The notes under the pieces: generated by a model | What the model was told of the DNA's origin: nothing | The model's input: the letters and a program-made list of their open reading frames with translations, nothing else | Databases searched by the model: none | Made by a program: the position numbers and the translations under genes | In this document: one piece after another, positions 33,382 through 42,080 of the stretch | How the letters are laid out: every line of letters begins with the position of its first letter | Position numbering within the stretch: the stretch's first letter is position 1 | Source: Mycobacterium sp. 1423905.2 | Lineage (GTDB): Bacteria; Actinomycetota; Actinomycetes; Mycobacteriales; Mycobacteriaceae | Direction: 5' to 3' | Length of the DNA: 51,614 nucleotides | Assembly: GCF_001673155.1 (NCBI RefSeq) | Contig: NZ_LZLE01000167.1 | Coordinates: 1 to 51,614, forward strand

Positions 33382-34275
33382 TCAGCCAGCGACCGAGGCC
33401 TCGTATATCGACTGGATCGCCTCGTCCAACGTGGCGTTGAACTGTTCGTCGGACTGATCGACCGAAAGGCCCTCGGTCAACGCACGGCTGAAGCTGGCAA
33501 CCACTCCGGTGTTCTTCGCCAACAACTCGTTAGCCTCGTCCCGCGAGTAACCACCGGAGAGTGCAAGGACCCGCATCACCTTGGGATGGTCGACGAACGG
33601 CCGGTAGTGATTGGCCTCGGTGGGCAAAGTCAGTTTCAGCATCACCTGCTGCCCGTCGGGCACCGTGTCCAGCCGCTTGGCGATTTCGTCGCGCAGGATC
33701 TCTTCGGCCTGCCCTTTATCCGAGATGGAGATGGTCACTTCCGGTTCGATGATCGGCACCAAGCCGTGCGACAACACCTGGTGAGCCACGTCGAATTGCT
33801 GGGCGACGATGGCGGCAATGCCGTCCTGATTGGCGCCTCCGATGACGGACCGTTCCTTGGTCCCGAATACGCCCTTGGTCACGGCACGCTTCAGCAGATC
33901 GTCGAGTCCCGGCATCGGCTTCATCAACTGCACGTCGTCGGACGCCTCAGCCAGCCCCTTGTCGATCTTGAGGATGGGCACCACGCCCTTGGTTTCCCAG
34001 AGGTACGTGCTGGACGGCGCGCCCGCAATCTCGCGATCCATGGTCTGCTCGAACAAGATCGCCGCCAGCACCCGGTCACCGGTGAACACTGGGGAAGTGA
34101 TGATCCGCGAGCGCATCTGATGGATGAGGTCGAACATCTCCTGCTCGGAGGAATAGGCGTCCTCCTCGATGCCGTACAGACGCAACGCCTTGGGCGTCGA
34201 CCCGCCGCTTTGGTCGAGCGCCGCCACGAATCCCTTGCCCGACGACATCCGGTCCGCTTGCTGCTCGTTCGGCAT
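33382..34275 (-). CDS. Class I fructose-bisphosphate aldolase
   Basis: 297 aa from the ATG at 34275 (MPNEQQADRM), which has AAGGA about 12 bases and GGAG about 4 bases upstream; the GTG at 34284 is an alternative. It matches the bacterial class I FBA group exemplified by the staphylococcal enzyme (296 aa): GFVAALDQSGGSTPKALRLYGI, FEQTMDREI, VVPILKIDKGLAE, IIEPEV, and the Schiff-base lysine in VMLKLTLPTEANHY, then LALSGGYSRDEAN. It cleaves fructose 1,6-bisphosphate to GAP and DHAP without a metal. Mycobacteria normally rely on class II Fba, so this would be a second, metal-independent enzyme. It has its own 116-bp upstream region. Confidence 0.9.
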   Translation of the reverse strand: MPNEQQADRMSSGKGFVAALDQSGGSTPKALRLYGIEEDAYSSEQEMFDLIHQMRSRIITSPVFTGDRVLAAILFEQTMDREIAGAPSSTYLWETKGVVPILKIDKGLAEASDDVQLMKPMPGLDDLLKRAVTKGVFGTKERSVIGGANQDGIAAIVAQQFDVAHQVLSHGLVPIIEPEVTISISDKGQAEEILRDEIAKRLDTVPDGQQVMLKLTLPTEANHYRPFVDHPKVMRVLALSGGYSRDEANELLAKNTGVVASFSRALTEGLSVDQSDEQFNATLDEAIQSIYEASVAG

Positions 34276-34391
34276 CTTCTCCACTTCCTTGTGGTCGGCT
34301 CGTTGCTCCGTGCCTGATCATATTCGGCCGTATCCGCACTGACGGGCGGCAACCCCTCAGGATTTGGTGTTGTACCCGCGTCGCGGATCGA

Positions 34392-35384
34392 TCAATCGCT
34401 GGCCAACTCGCGGTGCTCGATCAGGTCGTGGACGCCGCCCATGCCCAACCGCTCGCGGAACGCTTGCGCGGTGTAACCGACCACCGTCGCGTCGGTGCGA
34501 GCACGAGCGGTGGCCGACCGGGGCATATGGAACAGCACCCCCATCTCCCCGAAGTAGTCACCAGGGGTGGCGACCTTGATCAATTCCTCACCGCCGTCGG
34601 CCAATTCGCGCACCAGCTCGAATTCGCCGTCGGTCACCACGTAGATCAACTCGCCCATGGTGCTCTGCTCGAACAACACCTCGCCTGCCCTCAACTGGAC
34701 GGTGTCTGGTGGCCGGTTGGTATCGGCGAAGTCGGGCGTCAGTTCGACCACGCGATCGGCCATCGGCAGCATCCGGCTGTCGTGAGTCGCAACCACCACT
34801 ACCCGCTCGCCATTGGCTAGTTCGCGGATCAGCCGCACGACCTCCTCGACCTGGATGAAGTCCAGATGCGCCGTCGGTTCGTCGGCCAGGATCAACGGCG
34901 GATCCAGTGCAATGGCACGCGCCACCGCCACCCGCTGCTGCTGCCCGCCGCTGAGGTCTCCGGGTCGGTGTTTCATCCGCTCGCCCAGATTGACCCGCTC
35001 GAGTAATTCTTCGGCGCGCTTGCGTGCCGCGGGTCGCGACCATCCGGCCGAACGCAACGGCACCATCACGTTCTCCAGCGCGGTGAGGCTGGGCACCAGA
35101 TTGAACGCTTGGAAGACGATGCCCACCTTGTCGCGCCGGTACTTGGCCAGTGCGGCGCCTTCGAGCGTGGTGATGTCGACGTCCTCGAACTTGATCGCTC
35201 CCGACTTCGGCCGCAGAATGCCGCCAAGGCAAGACAGCAGTGTCGTCTTCCCGCACCCACTGGGGCCGAGCAGGATGACCAGCGACCCGGCTTCGACATC
35301 GAGGTTCAGCCCGTTGATGGGCCGCAAAGCGTATCCGCCGCTGTAGTACTCGACGACCAAGTTCTGGATACACAGATCGCCCAT
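34392..35384 (-). CDS. ABC transporter ATPase with C-terminal cyclic-nucleotide-binding domain (Rv0073-like)
   Basis: 330 aa from the ATG at 35384, the same length as M. tuberculosis Rv0073; the frame stays open further upstream through the permease gene without meaning. Walker A GPSGCGKTT at 40-48, signature LSGGQQQR at 144-151, Walker B LILADEP with Glu169, switch His201: a complete LolD/MacB-type ATPase. Residues about 220-330 form a cNMP-binding domain whose phosphate-binding cassette FGEMG...PRSAT keeps Glu280 and Arg289. ATP hydrolysis may therefore be tuned by cAMP or a related nucleotide. The permease gene is 2 bp upstream. The historical annotation as glutamine transporter is not supported by the MacB-like partner. 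Confidence 0.9.
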   Translation of the reverse strand: MGDLCIQNLVVEYYSGGYALRPINGLNLDVEAGSLVILLGPSGCGKTTLLSCLGGILRPKSGAIKFEDVDITTLEGAALAKYRRDKVGIVFQAFNLVPSLTALENVMVPLRSAGWSRPAARKRAEELLERVNLGERMKHRPGDLSGGQQQRVAVARAIALDPPLILADEPTAHLDFIQVEEVVRLIRELANGERVVVVATHDSRMLPMADRVVELTPDFADTNRPPDTVQLRAGEVLFEQSTMGELIYVVTDGEFELVRELADGGEELIKVATPGDYFGEMGVLFHMPRSATARARTDATVVGYTAQAFRERLGMGGVHDLIEHRELASD

Positions 35385-35386
35385 GG

Positions 35387-36436
35387 TCAAGGTCCTCCGA
35401 ACGCGAGCGCAGGATCGACGGCCATGACCCGCCGCAACCCTGCCAGGCTGGCCAGCAGTCCGGTTACGACGGCCACACCCGGCAACGCCGCATACGCGCT
35501 GATCGGCACCGCGACAATCATCGGAAACAGCGGTGCCAGCAGCTTGGAAAGGACCATCCCGACCAGCGCGGCAAACAGCGATACGACCAGTGCCTGCAGG
35601 GCCAGTCCGGCCATGATGGAACGTGTCGGCGTACCAATCGCCTTGAATACCGCGAAGTCCCGCAGGCGCTCGAGCGCAGAGAGGTACACCACTGATCCCA
35701 CGATCAACGCTGCCACGATCCACAACAACACGGCCACAATGGAAATCGAATTCACCGCCACCTTCAAAGGACGCAACAAGTCATTGACGGCGCCGGCGCG
35801 ATCGTAGCTGTGGTAGCCGTCCGGCAGCCGTTGCGCGGTTCCGACGATCCCGATCGAGGTGATCATCGGCTGCCCGTTGTAGGAAACTTGTTGCAGCCCT
35901 TGTGTAGTCAAGAAGACGTTGGGGATCTTGGCGAGAGCGGTCGAGTTCGGCACCAGACCCACTATTCGCAGTTCGTGCACTCCTACCTGGATGGTGTCGC
36001 CCACGCGGCGCCCCAGCGTGCTGGACACCGCAACCTCATCGGGACGCGACGGCGCCCTGCCCACCGATACCTGTGGCATGCCGGGGCCACGGTCGGGTGC
36101 GCCGAAGGCGGTGATGTTTCGGCCCGATGCGCCGTCTTTCATGATGGTCCCGACGCAGGCAAGCGGGGCCGCGGCAACCACGCCGGGCGCAGTGGCCACG
36201 CGCGCTAGGTCGGCGTCGACGAACGGCGTGGAGCCAAGGAATGGTCCCGCGGCGCCCGCCTTGACGACGAATGCGTCGACGCCGAGGGAATCAACAGTGT
36301 TCTCAGCCTCGACCCGAAAGCCGTTGGCCAGGCCGGTCAGCACGAGGGTCATGCCGAAAATCAGTCCGGTGCTGACAATGGCAATCACCAGGCGACGCTT
36401 CCGCCATTGCATGTCGCGCAAAGCCGCGAAGAGCAT
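35387..36436 (-). CDS. FtsX/MacB-like ABC permease (Rv0072-like)
   Basis: 349 aa, the same length as M. tuberculosis Rv0072. One membrane segment at about residues 15-40 (RRLVIAIVSTGLIFGMTLVL) is followed by an extracytoplasmic MacB_PCD-like domain to about residue 220, and three more membrane segments near 235-260, 280-310 and 315-340. This is the FtsX superfamily topology. Such permeases do not form a classic import channel but transmit mechanical work across the membrane, for lipoprotein release, extrusion of lipids or peptides, or regulation of wall hydrolases. It is the first gene of a two-gene operon with the ATPase (2-bp gap). Confidence 0.9.
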   Translation of the reverse strand: MLFAALRDMQWRKRRLVIAIVSTGLIFGMTLVLTGLANGFRVEAENTVDSLGVDAFVVKAGAAGPFLGSTPFVDADLARVATAPGVVAAAPLACVGTIMKDGASGRNITAFGAPDRGPGMPQVSVGRAPSRPDEVAVSSTLGRRVGDTIQVGVHELRIVGLVPNSTALAKIPNVFLTTQGLQQVSYNGQPMITSIGIVGTAQRLPDGYHSYDRAGAVNDLLRPLKVAVNSISIVAVLLWIVAALIVGSVVYLSALERLRDFAVFKAIGTPTRSIMAGLALQALVVSLFAALVGMVLSKLLAPLFPMIVAVPISAYAALPGVAVVTGLLASLAGLRRVMAVDPALAFGGP

Positions 36437-36492
36437 GCTCAGAACCTACCAATGGCTGCAATCCGCAAGGCGGGTCGTCGGTGCTCGGTCGG

Positions 36493-37119
36493 CTAGTGCG
36501 CTGCGGAGATGGCAGCGACGACCTCGCTTGTGGTCACAATGGCACTGGCGTAATTGGGCATATTGACTTCGAGTGCTGCCGTCATTTCGCGATCCGAATA
36601 GCTGGCCACTGCGTCCTTCACCACCACGACCTCATAACCGAGTTCGGCGCCGAACCGCACGGTGGATTCGACACAGGTATGAGCGATCAAGCCCACCACG
36701 ATGAGTTGATGTATGCCGTGTCGCTTGAGCTGTAAATCGAGGTCGGTATTGGCGAAACCGCTAGAGCACCAGTGCTCGTCGGCGACGATGTCACCCGGCT
36801 TCGGCTCGAATTCTGAACGTATTTCCCCGCCCCAGGACCCGTAGGCGAACGTCTGCCGTGACCAGGCTGCTTGCTGAATCGGCGCGATGTACTTCCAAGT
36901 TTCGTAATCGCCGGGTCGATAGCGGCGGTGCAGCGCGTAGAACACCCGAATTCCGGCGGACCGCGCAGCTTCGAGCGTTTCCCGCATATGTGGAACGCAC
37001 CGATTAGCCTCGGCGACGGCTTTGAGACGGTCCCACACTTTGCCGCCCTCGGAGATGAAGTCGTTGTACGGATCGATCACGACAAGACCGGTGTGATCCT
37101 TGTCATACTCCATCGTCAT
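36493..37119 (-). CDS. Isochorismatase-family cysteine hydrolase
   Basis: 208 aa from the ATG at 37119, whose ATGA overlaps the cytochrome b561 stop. LVVIDPYNDF carries the catalytic Asp16, and AHTCVEST the nucleophile Cys149. At the position of the usual catalytic Lys the sequence reads DEHWCSSGF with Glu115-His116, followed by the conserved FANTDLD; this EHW variant recurs in a subgroup of the family, as I recall it. The family hydrolyses C-N or ester/ether bonds of small molecules such as nicotinamide, N-carbamoyl compounds or isochorismate. It is the last gene of a coupled operon with cytochrome b561 and a catalase-like peroxidase. Confidence 0.87.
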   Translation of the reverse strand: MTMEYDKDHTGLVVIDPYNDFISEGGKVWDRLKAVAEANRCVPHMRETLEAARSAGIRVFYALHRRYRPGDYETWKYIAPIQQAAWSRQTFAYGSWGGEIRSEFEPKPGDIVADEHWCSSGFANTDLDLQLKRHGIHQLIVVGLIAHTCVESTVRFGAELGYEVVVVKDAVASYSDREMTAALEVNMPNYASAIVTTSEVVAAISAAH

Positions 37120-37688
37120 ACCTCGTTCGGTTGCGCGGATGCGGGTTTGGTGGGCCACACCGCCATTCGATTAATCAGCCGGTCGCGCAGAACTAGCGTA
37201 TGGAAAAGGACGGCCAGAAGGTGCGCGGTGAAGGCGAGAAACAGCGCGTATCCGAATAGACCGTGGCAAAAGCGGAGCACCCCGTAAACATCGAGGCTGT
37301 ACGGGGCGATCGTGGGTAGTCGAAAAGGCCCGACCATGGTGATCGGGAGCTTTGCGGCCGAGAGCATCGCCCAACCGGTCAGCGGCTGCACGATCAGCAG
37401 CGCGTACAGCAGGTATTCCGACCACGAGGCGATACGGCGTTCGGCGGGGCGCATCGTCGGGGGAAACGGCGGCAGCGTGTGGGTGAGCCGATTGGCCAGC
37501 CGGATCCCGGCGAAGATCAGAATCAGCAGTCCCAAGGGCCGATGAATGGACAGCAGGAGCGGGTAATAGCTCAGCGAAGCGACCATAGTGACGCCAATGA
37601 ACAGTTGCGCAATGACCATCGGTGCCATCAGCCAGTGCAGCACGCGCGACGGGAGAGCGAAACGGGCCGGAACGGTTGCGTCGGTCAT
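37116..37688 (-). CDS. Cytochrome b561-like membrane protein
   Basis: 190 aa with four membrane segments (about 14-36, 46-64, 88-108, 147-170). Candidate heme-binding His residues are at RVLHW (His18), SIHRPLG (His49), RFCHG and FTAHL, spaced so that two b hemes could be ligated by pairs of helices. This is the prokaryotic cytochrome b561 (CybB-like) family, which passes electrons from quinol or superoxide across the membrane. Both ends overlap neighbouring genes by 4 bp (ATGA junctions), so it is tightly coupled to the catalase-like peroxidase upstream and the isochorismatase-like enzyme downstream. An electron supply to an exported peroxidase is a plausible role. Confidence 0.88.
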   Translation of the reverse strand: MTDATVPARFALPSRVLHWLMAPMVIAQLFIGVTMVASLSYYPLLLSIHRPLGLLILIFAGIRLANRLTHTLPPFPPTMRPAERRIASWSEYLLYALLIVQPLTGWAMLSAAKLPITMVGPFRLPTIAPYSLDVYGVLRFCHGLFGYALFLAFTAHLLAVLFHTLVLRDRLINRMAVWPTKPASAQPNEV

Positions 37689-38800
37689 GCCGTCACCGCG
37701 GTGACGTTGACCGCGCTCGGTGTCTTGGGTTCCTCGGCGCGGCGAGTGAACGAACGCGCGTAGACGGCCGAGCGTGCCGGGGGCAATGGATCGTCAGAAG
37801 GCGTCATGCCGTCAGGCAACACCAGCGGATCGAAGTTGATGTCTCGCGCGTTGCCGGGTTCTTCGGTGTGCACAGCGGTGAGGGTGAGGGTGCCGGTGTC
37901 GATGGTGCGCCGCGATGCGGGCCAAGGTTTGGTGGCATCGTTGGTCGGGTCACCCGGTTCGCCGATGGTGAGCATCAGCCGCCAGCTCAGTGGCCGTTGG
38001 GCCACCGTGCGGATGAGGTCGTCGAAGAGAAAGTCTCTGCCGGGCACCGCCGGCCGAGGGGCGGCGCCGGAACTTTGCGCTATGACTGACCAGCGCACCG
38101 CGACGGTGGCGCCGGCACTGTTGGTGAAGTTGAAGGCGTTGAGTCCGTAGTACGTGCTGTCGGCGAATCCCGCACTCGGTGGGGACGACTTGATGATCTT
38201 CATTGCCGCCGCGGTCTCTGGGTGGCGCTTGAGGAACGATGCCATGGCCGCCGGGTCGGGTTTCCCGGTGTCCGGCCGCGGTCTGCCGGCCAGCAGCCGT
38301 TCGTAGAACCCCTGCGGGGTGCTGTCGGTGAAGACGGGGATGTTGATCATGGCGGTGCGCCACTGCTGGCCGTCGACCTGAAAGGCCAGGCCCAGTCCCC
38401 GTACGGTGTCCGGCTTGTCCGGCTGATCCGGCAGACCGCCGCCCAACGAGAAGCGACCGATCACCGGGACCGTTCGCGGCTGGAAGATCGCCGCCCGGCA
38501 CACGGCGGCGCCGGCGCCGGTGCTGGTGAAAGTGCCTGTCGCGCTGAGGCCTTTCGCGTGATTGCGGCGGAAGCCGTCATGGCGGCCATAGACGGCCTCG
38601 AACCTGTCGGCGAATCGCGACGGGGTAAGTGCGTCTGGCCGCAACCAACCGCCGGCGTAGGCGAACCCGCCGACGTCTACCGCGGCAACACCGGCCAGGG
38701 CACCCAGTCCCCACAACGCACCCCGGCGGGTCAGCGCGCCGCGCAGCAACCCCGCCGCATCGCGAGAATCCTGCGCACCGTCGGATTGACCGGTCTCCAT
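37685..38800 (-). CDS. Exported catalase-family (SrpA-like) peroxidase
   Basis: 371 aa from the ATG at 38800, with AAGGA 8 bases upstream; the longer open frame further 5' is not protein-like. A twin-arginine-like signal is visible (LTRRGALWGLGALAGVAAVDVGG, residues about 23-45), pointing to Tat export with bound heme. The mature part is a minimal catalase: RRNHAKGLSATGTF carries the distal His, GRFSLGGG, GLGLAFQVDGQQWRTAMINIPVF and YYGLNAFNFTNSAG are conserved. Such SrpA-type proteins act as peroxidases using organic reductants. Its stop overlaps the cytochrome b561 start by 4 bp, so electrons may come from the membrane cytochrome. Confidence 0.9.
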   Translation of the reverse strand: METGQSDGAQDSRDAAGLLRGALTRRGALWGLGALAGVAAVDVGGFAYAGGWLRPDALTPSRFADRFEAVYGRHDGFRRNHAKGLSATGTFTSTGAGAAVCRAAIFQPRTVPVIGRFSLGGGLPDQPDKPDTVRGLGLAFQVDGQQWRTAMINIPVFTDSTPQGFYERLLAGRPRPDTGKPDPAAMASFLKRHPETAAAMKIIKSSPPSAGFADSTYYGLNAFNFTNSAGATVAVRWSVIAQSSGAAPRPAVPGRDFLFDDLIRTVAQRPLSWRLMLTIGEPGDPTNDATKPWPASRRTIDTGTLTLTAVHTEEPGNARDINFDPLVLPDGMTPSDDPLPPARSAVYARSFTRRAEEPKTPSAVNVTAVTA

Positions 38801-38996
38801 ATCCACCGTCCTTGAGTCAGCGGCGACCAACGCCCACCCGCCACCACGAGGCGGCCCACGAATTCGTTCAAGTCTGTACCGCGGTCCAGGGCAGCGCATC
38901 TCGGCCAATTTTGTTAGCTCGTATAGGCAAAACTCGCGGCGCCGACATTGCGAGAAGGTCTCCTTTTGATCACGAAATCGATCTAGACTCCCGCTT

Positions 38997-39377
38997 GTGA
39001 CGACGGCGTCCAACCCGTGGGGCGATGAACGAAAAAAGCTGCCGCATCAATTGCAGATGCGAGGGCCGGTCCTGGGACGAAGGCAAGCGCGACGACTGTG
39101 CCGCCGCTTCGCTCACGTCGGTGTCGATATCCCGCCCAAACGTTTGCAACACCTGGCGGCCGGTGCGCCGCCGGTGGACGGCGAACTGACGGACGTCAAC
39201 TTCGCTCTGATCGCCAGTCAGATTGTTCGGGAAAAACGGGCCGCGAAGGTCAAGCGTTTGCGGCGCCGCGGCACAATGTCGTTGTTATTCGCCGGCCTGG
39301 TGCTTGTCGTGCTCAATTTCCTTTTCTGCATTGCTTACGTGTTCTTGAATCTCGCCCAACAAACCGCACCGTACTGA
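38997..39377 (+). CDS. Unrecognised small single-pass membrane protein
   Basis: 126 aa from a GTG at 38997. The N-terminal 92 residues are rich in Arg/Lys (RRQARRLCRRF, KRAAKVKRLRRRG) and probably cytoplasmic. A single hydrophobic segment at about 93-117 (TMSLLFAGLVLVVLNFLFCIAYVFL) is followed by a few residues outside, giving an N-in C-out tail-anchored topology. I recognise no family. It lies 88 bp before the propeller-like gene at 39466 in the same direction, and is divergent from the catalase operon. The two unrecognised genes may work together; there is nothing else to assign function from. Confidence 0.65.
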   Translation: MTTASNPWGDERKKLPHQLQMRGPVLGRRQARRLCRRFAHVGVDIPPKRLQHLAAGAPPVDGELTDVNFALIASQIVREKRAAKVKRLRRRGTMSLLFAGLVLVVLNFLFCIAYVFLNLAQQTAPY

Positions 39378-39465
39378 CCGTCAAACCCGGCGATGTCCGG
39401 CAACGATCGACCGCGGCAGGCTGCCCGCGCGTCGGATCAGCGCCGATGAGCATGCGCCTGAGGTT

Positions 39466-40659
39466 GTGCCGAACGCGTTGCGCCCACTGCGCGATGCGGA
39501 GTTGTCCATGAGACAGTTCGAGCAACGGGCGGCGGCGCTGCCGCCCGTCCTGCGGTCCCGTCGAGAACTGGAGGCGCACGGCATCCGCTTTCTGCCCGAA
39601 GATGCGCAGGCGGCCGTCCAGTTGCCTATCGCCGATGACGGCACCACCTTCAGCATGGCGCAAGACGTGCGTTGGCTGGACACCGATCATTTCGCGGTGG
39701 GGCGGTGGGACGGTTCGCTCGACGTGTTTCGATACACCCCCACCCGTTCCTCGGGTCCGCTTATTCGAACCGCGGTCAGCAGTCCATCCGCCATCGGTGT
39801 TCAGATGATCACTCGGTTGTCAGCCAATTCGTTTGTCAGCTCGAATGATTCGCAATCTATGGTGGTCTGGAGTCGATCGGTAGGCCGGGACTGGTCAGAG
39901 ATCCGACCCGATGGAACATTGCGGTACGACGCGGAATTCGGTGTGGCCACCGGTGGCGACTCGTTCGCCGTCGGTGGACATCATTATCTGGTTGTCGGAC
40001 ACGCATCGGGTTTTCTGACGGTCTGGTCCAGCCCGGCAACCACCACGCCGCTGCGCTTCGTCGTCGCGGTTGATCTGCAGTCGGCGGCTCCGGTAAACCC
40101 CTTTGGACTGCAGCACATTCACGATGTTTACCTGGTCTACGCCGAGCACTCGTCCGCGCTCGTCGTGACGGCCTCGGAGAACGGACAACTGTGCTTCGTC
40201 CGGATACCGGATGGGAAGATCATGTCCCGCACCGTTTTCAACGATGCGGCGCGACGCGGGATTAACAGCATCGCGGTGCGCGATCGAGACCTACTGGTGG
40301 CCAACTGTTCGGTTGGATCGAGCGATTACAACCTGTGGTATTTCCGTATGGATGTTGACGCCGCGAACATCGCATTACGCGACAGAGTCGACTTGAAGGT
40401 CAATCCCCATCGGCCGCAGGCATTCAATTTTTGTGTCGTGTGGGCACGAACGGACGACGGACCGTGTTGGTTCTCCTCGACCGAGGAAGGCGCTCTGTGG
40501 ATGGGCACGGCTGACTCAGCCCAGGGATTGTCGGTGATCGGCTACCAGGAGGCGACCAACCCGCTGGGGTCAGTCTTGGCGTTCCAGCCATGCGGCAGGC
40601 TGGTGATGATCGGTTTCAACCTCTATGAATTCGTCACGCTGAACTCGCCGCCTGCCTGA
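39466..40659 (+). CDS. Unrecognised beta-propeller-like (WD40-like) cytoplasmic protein
   Basis: 397 aa from the GTG at 39466, with GAGG just upstream; an ATG at 39508 is also possible. No signal peptide. After a helical N-terminus with a Leu/Arg-rich heptad-like stretch (LRDAELSMRQFEQRAAALPP), repeated strand patterns end in WD40-like closing strands: DGSLDVFRY, SQSMVVWSR, SGFLTVWSS, NGQLCFVRI, EGALWMGTA. At least five such units are spaced 45-70 residues apart, fitting a six- or seven-bladed propeller. No enzymatic motif is seen. Propellers of this kind usually scaffold protein complexes. The preceding tail-anchored protein is a natural partner candidate. Confidence 0.65.
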   Translation: MPNALRPLRDAELSMRQFEQRAAALPPVLRSRRELEAHGIRFLPEDAQAAVQLPIADDGTTFSMAQDVRWLDTDHFAVGRWDGSLDVFRYTPTRSSGPLIRTAVSSPSAIGVQMITRLSANSFVSSNDSQSMVVWSRSVGRDWSEIRPDGTLRYDAEFGVATGGDSFAVGGHHYLVVGHASGFLTVWSSPATTTPLRFVVAVDLQSAAPVNPFGLQHIHDVYLVYAEHSSALVVTASENGQLCFVRIPDGKIMSRTVFNDAARRGINSIAVRDRDLLVANCSVGSSDYNLWYFRMDVDAANIALRDRVDLKVNPHRPQAFNFCVVWARTDDGPCWFSSTEEGALWMGTADSAQGLSVIGYQEATNPLGSVLAFQPCGRLVMIGFNLYEFVTLNSPPA

Positions 40660-40736
40660 CGCCGCCGCCGCGCCGAACTACTCAGCCGACGCGGGTAGAA
40701 CTACTCAAGTGTCAGCCCTGCCCGGGCAGTGATGCT

Positions 40737-42080
40737 GTGGGCGTGACAACTCCGCTTCGCTTCCCCAGCCCCGCTGAACTGGCCGCGCGCACCCCGGCCG
40801 ATCGCGACCGAGCCATCGACGTCATCCGCATCACCGCGCTGATCGGCGTGGTCATCGGCCATACCGTCATGGCCACCAGCGTCATCCGCGACGACGTGCT
40901 GATCTGGGACAATCTGCTGACCACCTCAACCACATTCCAAGCCTTGACCTGGATATTCCAGATCATGCCGCTGTTCTTCTTCGCCGGCGCGGCAGCCTGC
41001 GTGACGTCCTGGCGCCCGGGCACTTCCTGGGGCAGCTGGTTGATGAACCGATGCACCCGGCTGTTCCGGCCGGTCTTCTACTATCTCGGCTTCTGGGCGG
41101 TCGCGCTGACCGCGTTGTATCCGGTACTGCCCGAACACATCTATGAGCCCCTGGCCGGAATCAGTATCCAACTGTTGTGGTTCCTGGGCGCCTACGTTCT
41201 GGTGCTGGCCGCCATGCCTGCCCTCTGGCACATCAACACCCCGGGCCGGCTGGCAGCCGGGGTCATCACCGGATACGGCGCGGTGGCGTTGATCGACGCG
41301 GTCCGATTGCATTGGTCGGCCGCGGCGCCGCTCGGCTATCTCAACCTCAGTGTGTGGGTGATTCCCGGCATGTTCGGCGTCGCCTATCGGCGCAACCTGC
41401 TCACAACCCGCGGCGCGCTGCTCACGGCGCTGACCATGCTGCTGGTCAACGTCGCCCTGTTGCGCTGGGGACCGTACGAGCTGAGCCTGGTGGGCATCGA
41501 AGGCCAACGCCTGCCCAACATGACGCCACCTTCGCTGCTCTTGGCGGGCCATGCCGTGCTGTTGAGTGCATTGGCGGTGGCAGCAGCGCCGGCCATCCGC
41601 CGGTGGGCACAGCGGCCGCGCGTGTGGTGGCTGACGGCGATCGGCAATTCCGGGGCGATGACCCTCTATCTCTGGCACATGCCCGCGCTGCTGGCCGTGC
41701 ACGTGGCCTTCGACTATCTCGGCTATCCGCGTTATCCAGGGCAGCCGTACTTCGCGTTGATCAGCTTCGCCCAGCTCTCGATCATGGTGGCCGTGGTCGC
41801 CGTGCAATTCCTGACGCTTCGGCCACTGGAGAACAATCCGCTCCCGGGTTGGGATGGCGCGGCCACGATCGCCGACGCCCGGCGCGGCGTCCTGGTGGGC
41901 GTGCTGCTCAGCGTGGCCGGAGCGGCCATCCTCGCCGCAGTGAAGTGGGGCCTCAAAGACGACGGGCTGGTCTGCGTCGCCACCATGTTGGCTGCCCTGG
42001 TGCTCGCTCGGGGACTGAGCTTCGCCCAGCCGGTTCGGCCGCTGACCCGTGGACTCGAACCGGCATCTCAGGCGACTTGA
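40737..42080 (+). CDS. Acyltransferase family 3 membrane protein
   Basis: 447 aa with a GTG start; a second GTG two codons later is also possible. About ten membrane segments. Near the N-terminus the sequence DRAIDVIRITALIGVVIGHTVMA carries the conserved Arg and the catalytic His (IGHT) of the Acyl_transf_3 family; LWFLGAY and LYLWHMPAL are other family landmarks. These enzymes transfer acyl groups (acetyl, succinyl and others) to surface glycans or lipids using acyl-CoA on the cytoplasmic side. M. tuberculosis has several related proteins, for example Rv0111 and Rv0228. Acceptor unknown. The next gene is 213 bp downstream, so it is probably a single-gene transcript. Confidence 0.88.
   Translation: MGVTTPLRFPSPAELAARTPADRDRAIDVIRITALIGVVIGHTVMATSVIRDDVLIWDNLLTTSTTFQALTWIFQIMPLFFFAGAAACVTSWRPGTSWGSWLMNRCTRLFRPVFYYLGFWAVALTALYPVLPEHIYEPLAGISIQLLWFLGAYVLVLAAMPALWHINTPGRLAAGVITGYGAVALIDAVRLHWSAAAPLGYLNLSVWVIPGMFGVAYRRNLLTTRGALLTALTMLLVNVALLRWGPYELSLVGIEGQRLPNMTPPSLLLAGHAVLLSALAVAAAPAIRRWAQRPRVWWLTAIGNSGAMTLYLWHMPALLAVHVAFDYLGYPRYPGQPYFALISFAQLSIMVAVVAVQFLTLRPLENNPLPGWDGAATIADARRGVLVGVLLSVAGAAILAAVKWGLKDDGLVCVATMLAALVLARGLSFAQPVRPLTRGLEPASQAT

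Noticed and set aside
34392..35384. Annotation of the ABC pair as a glutamine importer
   Set aside because: The permease has MacB/FtsX topology and there is no amino-acid-binding protein; the name appears historical.
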